From contig DAINCF010000015.1 of the NCBI GenBank assembly GCA_036732565.1, forward strand, positions 1 to 28,919: DNA of 28,919 bases. The letters run 5' to 3'. This DNA comes from JAIVJN01 sp036732565 (GTDB lineage Bacteria; Acidobacteriota; Vicinamibacteria; Vicinamibacterales; UBA2999). The notes beneath the pieces are model-generated. The model did no database searches, was not told the origin of the DNA, and saw nothing but the letters and a program-made list of their open reading frames with translations. This document shows, piece after piece, positions 25,143 to 28,919 of this stretch (positions are counted from its first letter, which is position 1; each line of letters opens with the position of its first letter). Made by a program: the position numbers and the translations under genes.

Positions 25143-27071
25143 CTACTTGATGTTGATGCGGGCCTGCGCGTGCCATTTGCCCGCAGGCGAGCGGATCTCC
25201 AGCCAGGTGCCGCTGCGGCCGGGTGGGGCGTCGTACTCCATGTCGTAGGTCTCTCCAACGGCGATGGTCTGCGCCGCCCGTCGTGACGCGCGCTGCGTCA
25301 CGGGCACGGGCGCGCCGTCCTTCGTGAGCATCCGCCACGTGCCGGGCCCATCCGTTGTCCCCATCGACACGACGAACACGTCATCCGCCGTGATATTGAT
25401 GAAGCGCAGTCTGTGGCGCGCACCCGCCTTCCAGGCGAGCATCGGATCGCGGGCGCCGTTGATCGCCGTCGGGGCGTCCTGCGCCGGGCCGCTCTTGCTG
25501 ATCACGATGACGTGATCCACCGTCGGGTCGAACGTCTCGCCGGGCTCGAGCACGACCAACCCGCCGTACATCCCCGAGACGAGCTGCTGGTCGTGCATGT
25601 GCGTGTGGTACATGAACGTTCCGGCGCGCGGAGGGGTGAACCGGACCTTGAACGTCGCGCCGGGCTCGATGAGCGGCGTGACGCGGCTGCCGGCGCCGCT
25701 CCAGCCGTGGACGCCGTCGTAGTAGCTGTCCAGCTCGATGCCGTGCCAGTGGATGGCGGTCGCCTCTGGCAATCGATTGACGAGGGTGATCTCGACGGGT
25801 TCCCCTCGCTGGAGCACCAATGGCGGCCCCGGCACCGAGATGGTCTCCGACGCCGACGCTGGCGTCGCGCCTGCCAGGGCGAACCCGTACGCGGGCTTGT
25901 CGCCGTAGCGCTTCGGCTCGGCCTGCATGACCAAGGTGATGGCGCGCGCGGGTGCAGGCGTCTCGTCGACCGGTGCCGCTGTCGAGCCGTCCGCCCCAAT
26001 GACGCTGACGCCGAGGACCATGCCAGCCATGCCGGCGTTCGCGCCATGGTTCGCGTGATTGCCGTGGCCGTGCGCAGCTTCGGACGCCCGCGCTGGGGTG
26101 AGCCGGCGTTCAGGCGCAACGTGGTAGGCGAGGTGGCAGTGGAACAGCCAATTGCCGATGCGCTCCGGCGTCCACGTCATGGCCATCGTCGTGCCTCCGC
26201 GCATGAAGTGCGTGACCATCCGTTGCTTGTTGTCCTCGTCGAAGGTCTGGTCGCGAAGGCCGTCGCCGCTGCTGTCCAGATCGAAGTAGAACCCGTGCAA
26301 GTGCATCGGATGCCACTGCGTGCTGAGATTCACCACACGCCACCGGACGCGCTCGCCGAGACGATACGTGAGCCGCTCGGTCGATGGCCATGCGAGGCCG
26401 TTGATCAAGAACGTGAACTTCGGGTTCATCGCGAAGAACATCACGCCCGGGTCGTCCGCCGCCGCGAGCTGGCGGAGCTGATCCGTGTTGAGACCAGTCC
26501 ATTCCGTGATCACCAGCACACGGTCGGGCGGAGAGCCCTCGACGGGGTCGACGATGAACGCGCCCGACAGCTGGGTGTCACCGGCGCCACGAAACGCGAA
26601 CGGCATACCTGTCGTCGTCGCCCAATAATGATAGGTGCCGGGCCGTCCGGACGTGAAGCGCACGTCGCGCGCGCTGGATGGCGGCACCTCGATGGGCGCA
26701 CACGCCGTCTCGTCGCGCGCGCACAAGCCGTGCACCCGCAGCGGCGTTGCGAGATCGTTGCGGACGCTGGCCACGATGGTGGTGCCTTCGCGCACGCGAA
26801 TCAGCGGCGCGGGAACCTGCAACGGTCCGTCTTCTTCACCGAACGCTTCGACGTGCAGGGCTTGCCCCTCTGCGCCTTCGGGGTGCCAGATACCGATACC
26901 GGTCCAGAGTCTCAAGCTGAGAACGCCATCGGCGAATGTGCCACCCGCCTGCCGGTTGTCGTTGACGCGCACCGAACGCTCTCGGCCCTCGTCATTCGCC
27001 ATCGCTGGAGAAGCCACTGCAAGGAGGAGCGCAAGAATCCCGGTTATCCGTAGAGCCATGATCGACATCAT
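25143..27071 (-). CDS. Multicopper oxidase with permuted domain order
   Basis: Secreted oxidase of 642 residues with a signal peptide (about 1-25, ending SPAMA). Residues 40-180 form a cupredoxin domain without copper ligands (RVHG, YHYW). The type-1/type-3 motifs HPMHLHG (254-260) and HCHLAYH (311-317) come next. A His/Gly/Met-rich loop (333-351) and then HWHG (441-444) and HTHMH (489-493), normally in the first domain, follow, with a last ligand-free domain to 642. All four motif sets for a trinuclear centre are present, but in reversed order. It would oxidise phenolics or metals with O2 in the periplasm. After HCHLAYH the usual axial Met is missing; one in GMAGM may replace it. Start ATG 27071 or 27068. 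Confidence 0.9.
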   Translation of the reverse strand: MMSIMALRITGILALLLAVASPAMANDEGRERSVRVNDNRQAGGTFADGVLSLRLWTGIGIWHPEGAEGQALHVEAFGEEDGPLQVPAPLIRVREGTTIVASVRNDLATPLRVHGLCARDETACAPIEVPPSSARDVRFTSGRPGTYHYWATTTGMPFAFRGAGDTQLSGAFIVDPVEGSPPDRVLVITEWTGLNTDQLRQLAAADDPGVMFFAMNPKFTFLINGLAWPSTERLTYRLGERVRWRVVNLSTQWHPMHLHGFYFDLDSSGDGLRDQTFDEDNKQRMVTHFMRGGTTMAMTWTPERIGNWLFHCHLAYHVAPERRLTPARASEAAHGHGNHANHGANAGMAGMVLGVSVIGADGSTAAPVDETPAPARAITLVMQAEPKRYGDKPAYGFALAGATPASASETISVPGPPLVLQRGEPVEITLVNRLPEATAIHWHGIELDSYYDGVHGWSGAGSRVTPLIEPGATFKVRFTPPRAGTFMYHTHMHDQQLVSGMYGGLVVLEPGETFDPTVDHVIVISKSGPAQDAPTAINGARDPMLAWKAGARHRLRFINITADDVFVVSMGTTDGPGTWRMLTKDGAPVPVTQRASRRAAQTIAVGETYDMEYDAPPGRSGTWLEIRSPAGKWHAQARINIK

Positions 27072-27075
27072 CGGG

Positions 27076-27081
27076 AGTCTA
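27076..27081 (-). promoter_or_regulatory. -10-like element for the multicopper oxidase
   Basis: TAGACT, read on the - strand, lies 4 bp before ATG 27071 and 7 bp before ATG 27068. The same hexamer precedes the tRNA gene at 28794-28799. No -35 consensus is present; the position is taken by the last of four direct repeats. Confidence 0.45.
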
Positions 27082-27096
27082 CGAGGACTGCCCGAC

Positions 27097-27140
27097 GACT
27101 GTGGTCAGGGAACGGTAAGGGAACGGTGAGGATGCGGTGA
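27097..27140 (-). promoter_or_regulatory. Four 11-bp direct repeats, probable response-regulator binding site
   Basis: Read on the - strand, four contiguous 11-mers run TCACCGCATCC (27140-27130), TCACCGTTCCC (27129-27119), TTACCGTTCCC (27118-27108) and TGACCACAGTC (27107-27097). All share T-N-ACC, and the middle two differ by one base. An 11-bp period puts sites on one helix face, the arrangement bound by OmpR/PhoB-family winged-helix regulators. The array ends 15 bp before the TAGACT -10 and covers the -35 position, as at activator-dependent Pho-type promoters. No such regulator gene is in the window. Confidence 0.65.
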
Positions 27141-27151
27141 ATTCCGAGGTC

Positions 27152-27973
27152 TCAGAGTAAAGCGATGTCAATGGGGCGTGTGCTGGGGAACACCTGTTGG
27201 AGGCGTGTGGCGTCGAGCCCGTACATCCGCGTGAAGAGGCCGGCGAGCATGCTCCGATATTCCGTCAGCACGGGCCAGTCGCGATTCTGATTGAGCGTCT
27301 GCTGCGCGATGTCGACCTGCTCGCCCGCAAGACGTCCTCCGTGCACCGACCCACCCAGCACCCAGTACACGCTGCCGTGCCCATGATCCGTGCCGCGGGT
27401 ACCATTCTCACGGAAGGTCCGGCCGAACTCGGAGATCACCACGACGACGGTGCTTGCCCAGGAGGGTCCCATCTGTTCGGCGAACGCGGCGAGCCCTTGC
27501 CCCAGGTTCGTCAGCAGCCCCGCCAATTGGCCCTGCGCCCCCCCTTGATTGACATGAGTATCCCAGCCGCCGACGTCGATGAAGGCAACATTGAACTTGT
27601 CGCGCATGAGACCCGCCATCCGCCGCGCCTCGATCTCGAAGCCGCGGGCGCTGAGCGCGTTGCGATTGGCCGCCTGCATCTCGCCGTTGGCGCCGCCCGC
27701 CGCCCCCAGCTCGGGAGGGTCGGTTGGTGGCGGGCGTAGCTGTTCGTCGAGGAACCGTTTGCGGCCGAGTTGTCGGAATCGGGCAACGATAGCCGCGTCG
27801 AGACCGAACGTGACACGGCCAAGCCACCTGACGTCGGCCGCTGTGACGGGTGTGGTCGCTGATTTCGTGGGCACCGGGTCAGCCGTTGCCGCTCCGACGT
27901 GCGCTGAGCCGTGCCCGTATGCTCCGCCACACACCCACAGAGTCAGGATCAGCTGTCGAGTGCCGAACGCCAT
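27152..27973 (-). CDS. DUF1800-DUF1501 hybrid protein (probable deletion remnant)
   Basis: Frame of 273 residues joining two families. Residues 1-28 look like a signal peptide. About 40-85 (TAADVRWLGRVTFGLDAAIV, RKRFLDEQL) match the N-terminus of DUF1800 proteins. From about 106 onward (ARGFEIEARRMAGLMRDKFN, DVGGWDTH, EFGRTFRENG, TDHGHGSVYWVLGG) it is the C-terminal third of a DUF1501 protein. These families are commonly encoded side by side, DUF1800 first, and are each about 400-600 residues. An in-frame deletion spanning both genes would produce this. The join lies between about 27721 and 27658. It may be non-functional, although no stop or frameshift interrupts it. No ribosome site is obvious. 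The oxidase gene follows 80 bp downstream. Confidence 0.75.
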   Translation of the reverse strand: MAFGTRQLILTLWVCGGAYGHGSAHVGAATADPVPTKSATTPVTAADVRWLGRVTFGLDAAIVARFRQLGRKRFLDEQLRPPPTDPPELGAAGGANGEMQAANRNALSARGFEIEARRMAGLMRDKFNVAFIDVGGWDTHVNQGGAQGQLAGLLTNLGQGLAAFAEQMGPSWASTVVVVISEFGRTFRENGTRGTDHGHGSVYWVLGGSVHGGRLAGEQVDIAQQTLNQNRDWPVLTEYRSMLAGLFTRMYGLDATRLQQVFPSTRPIDIALL

Positions 27974-28096
27974 TCGCGTCCCACGCCGAGGTAGAACGCC
28001 ATGCGTCGTGCACGGCGCCCCTCTCTAAATTGGACTGCGATGGCGCGCGTATGTTAATCAGCTCGTGCGTAGCGGTCGCACGTGGTTCTCGCGAGT

Positions 28097-28654
28097 TCAG
28101 CCGTGGAAGAGCGGTTCGACTCGCATCCGCAAGCGTGGAAGAACGTGCGATCGAATCACCTGGCCCTCCCCGAATACGACGCCGCTCGCGAGAATGGGAA
28201 GGCTCGTCACTTCAACGGTCCGCGCGATGGGGTCGACCACCCACTGCTCGCGCACGCCATACTGCTGATACCACTCACGCTTCACACGCCTGTCGTAGCG
28301 CCTCGTTCCCGACGAGAGCACCTCGACGGCGAGATCCGGCGCGCCCCACAGGCGTTTGCGGATGATGTGGCTGTGTGCCGGGGTGACGAATACGATGTCG
28401 GGCTGAACGATCAGATCGCGTTCAGCATCCAGGATGACATCGATCGGCGAGAATGCGACCTGCCCGAGTTGGTGGCGGGTGACGTGCCGCTCAATGGGCG
28501 CGAACACTCGAGCCACGACCTTCTGATGGTCCCATGACGATGCGGCAGGCTCCCGCACCACCCCGTATACCAACTCGTACCGACGGGGCGTCTCCGGCGT
28601 CGCCAGGTACTGATCCACCGTCAGTCGCTGTCCATCCGAGAGCGTGTATTCCAT
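28097..28654 (-). CDS. Uma2 family endonuclease-like protein
   Basis: Uma2 (DUF820) restriction-endonuclease-fold protein of 185 residues, usual length. The N-terminal RRYELVYGVV block, PDIVFV with Asp86, PDLAVEVLSSGTRRYD with Glu111 and then Lys125 give the PD-(D/E)xK active-site arrangement. EQWVVDP and a short beta tail complete the fold. Members are abundant in cyanobacteria and acidobacteria, often as many paralogs; their biological role is unproven. ATG 28654 has an AGGAG ribosome site about 7 nt upstream. It stands alone, with no partner toxin/antitoxin or transposase beside it. Confidence 0.9.
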   Translation of the reverse strand: MEYTLSDGQRLTVDQYLATPETPRRYELVYGVVREPAASSWDHQKVVARVFAPIERHVTRHQLGQVAFSPIDVILDAERDLIVQPDIVFVTPAHSHIIRKRLWGAPDLAVEVLSSGTRRYDRRVKREWYQQYGVREQWVVDPIARTVEVTSLPILASGVVFGEGQVIRSHVLPRLRMRVEPLFHG

Positions 28655-28705
28655 TGCGAGATCTCCTGCCGCCTGATGCCGTGTGCGCCGACTCGGCTAC
28701 CCCTA

Positions 28706-28727
28706 CCGACGACGCTGCCATCGTCGG
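28706..28727. other. Perfect 7-bp hairpin upstream of Uma2 and the tRNA
   Basis: CCGACGA (28706-28712) and TCGTCGG (28721-28727) pair exactly around an 8-nt loop. It sits in the divergent gap between the Uma2 gene and the tRNA promoter and has no T tract. It may be an operator or chance. Confidence 0.35.
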
Positions 28728-28793
28728 GTGGCTCGGTCAAGAAGCAGTATTTGCGATCATGGAGGGCAGGGAAGGGCGTCCAAATGACCGTGC

Positions 28794-28799
28794 TAGACT
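28794..28799 (+). promoter_or_regulatory. Extended -10 promoter for tRNA-Glu
   Basis: TGC-TAGACT carries the TGn extension before the -10 hexamer and ends 18 bp before the mature tRNA, leaving a leader of about 11-12 nt. A -35 box is not evident. Confidence 0.45.
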
Positions 28800-28817
28800 G
28801 AAGTGCTCATCACCTAC

Positions 28818-28893
28818 GTCCCCGTCGTCCAGAGGCCCAGGACGCGGCCCTTTCAAGGCTGAAACACGGGTTCGAATCCCGTCGGGGACGCCA
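28818..28893 (+). tRNA. tRNA-Glu (anticodon TTC)
   Basis: The 76 bases fold into a full cloverleaf. The acceptor stem GTCCCCG pairs exactly with CGGGGAC. The anticodon stem CGGCC/GGCTG encloses the loop CTTTCAA with anticodon TTC at 28852-28854. The T arm ACGGG-TTCGAAT-CCCGT is canonical. The discriminator base is G and CCA (28891-28893) is encoded. It reads GAA/GAG codons. Confidence 0.95.
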
Positions 28894-28919
28894 TCGCTTT
28901 CGCTACGCTCAAGCGTGGC

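Noticed and set aside
28818..28919. tRNA-Glu 3' end as an integration site
   Set aside because: No integrase is seen, no duplicate of the tRNA 3' end is visible in the window, and the sequence ends 26 bp later.

Overview
The window is about 29 kb of GC-rich, gene-dense bacterial DNA. The gene set suggests Acidobacteriota, probably Vicinamibacteria-like: a carboxypeptidase-regulatory-domain TonB receptor, DUF1501/DUF1800 sequence, Uma2, and many GTAG/GTGG-headed palindromic repeats. This is judged from gene content and repeat style, not from a marker gene. No phage, plasmid or CRISPR module is visible.

Region 1 (1-6901, + strand) is a tightly overlapping operon: SDR dehydrogenase, RidA-like protein, crotonase-fold protein, acyl-CoA dehydrogenase, and a fused FAD-monooxygenase/old-yellow-enzyme flavoprotein, followed by a DctA-type symporter. 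The fusion is the signature enzyme of aerobic CoA-dependent 2-aminobenzoate (anthranilate) breakdown, or of the related salicylyl-CoA hydroxylation. The neighbours would deaminate and beta-oxidise the dearomatised CoA ester. A GTGA overlap at base 6 suggests another operon gene just left of the window, plausibly the CoA ligase.

Region 2 (6961-11360) holds the oxidative pentose-phosphate genes pgl and zwf (+) and gnd (-, convergent), then a pirin divergent from gnd.

Region 3 (11445-13846, - strand) holds an aldo/keto reductase and a coupled pair made of a TPR-like membrane-anchored protein and a polytopic membrane protein.

Region 4 (13970-16938, +) is a zinc metallopeptidase and a D-Ala-D-Ala-ligase-like ATP-grasp enzyme, translationally coupled, plus an unrecognised protein. 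This is the best candidate for an undescribed system.

Region 5 (17075-22156, -) is a coupled trio: membrane glycosyltransferase, MprF/YbhN-type membrane protein, TonB-dependent receptor.

Region 6 (22558-25137, +) is a STAS protein, a GAF/sigma-54 activator and a secreted DUF2780 protein.

Region 7 (25143-28893) has, on the - strand, a multicopper oxidase whose copper-site domains appear in permuted order, with four 11-bp direct repeats at its promoter; an apparent DUF1800-DUF1501 hybrid; and Uma2. A tRNA-Glu lies on the + strand.

Two themes run across the window. REP-like hairpins headed by GTAG or GTGG, often paired head to head, sit at gene ends, supply stop codons, and in one case sit in frame inside the flavoprotein fusion. 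Several start codons have a -10-like hexamer only 4-9 nt upstream, suggesting leaderless or near-leaderless mRNAs.
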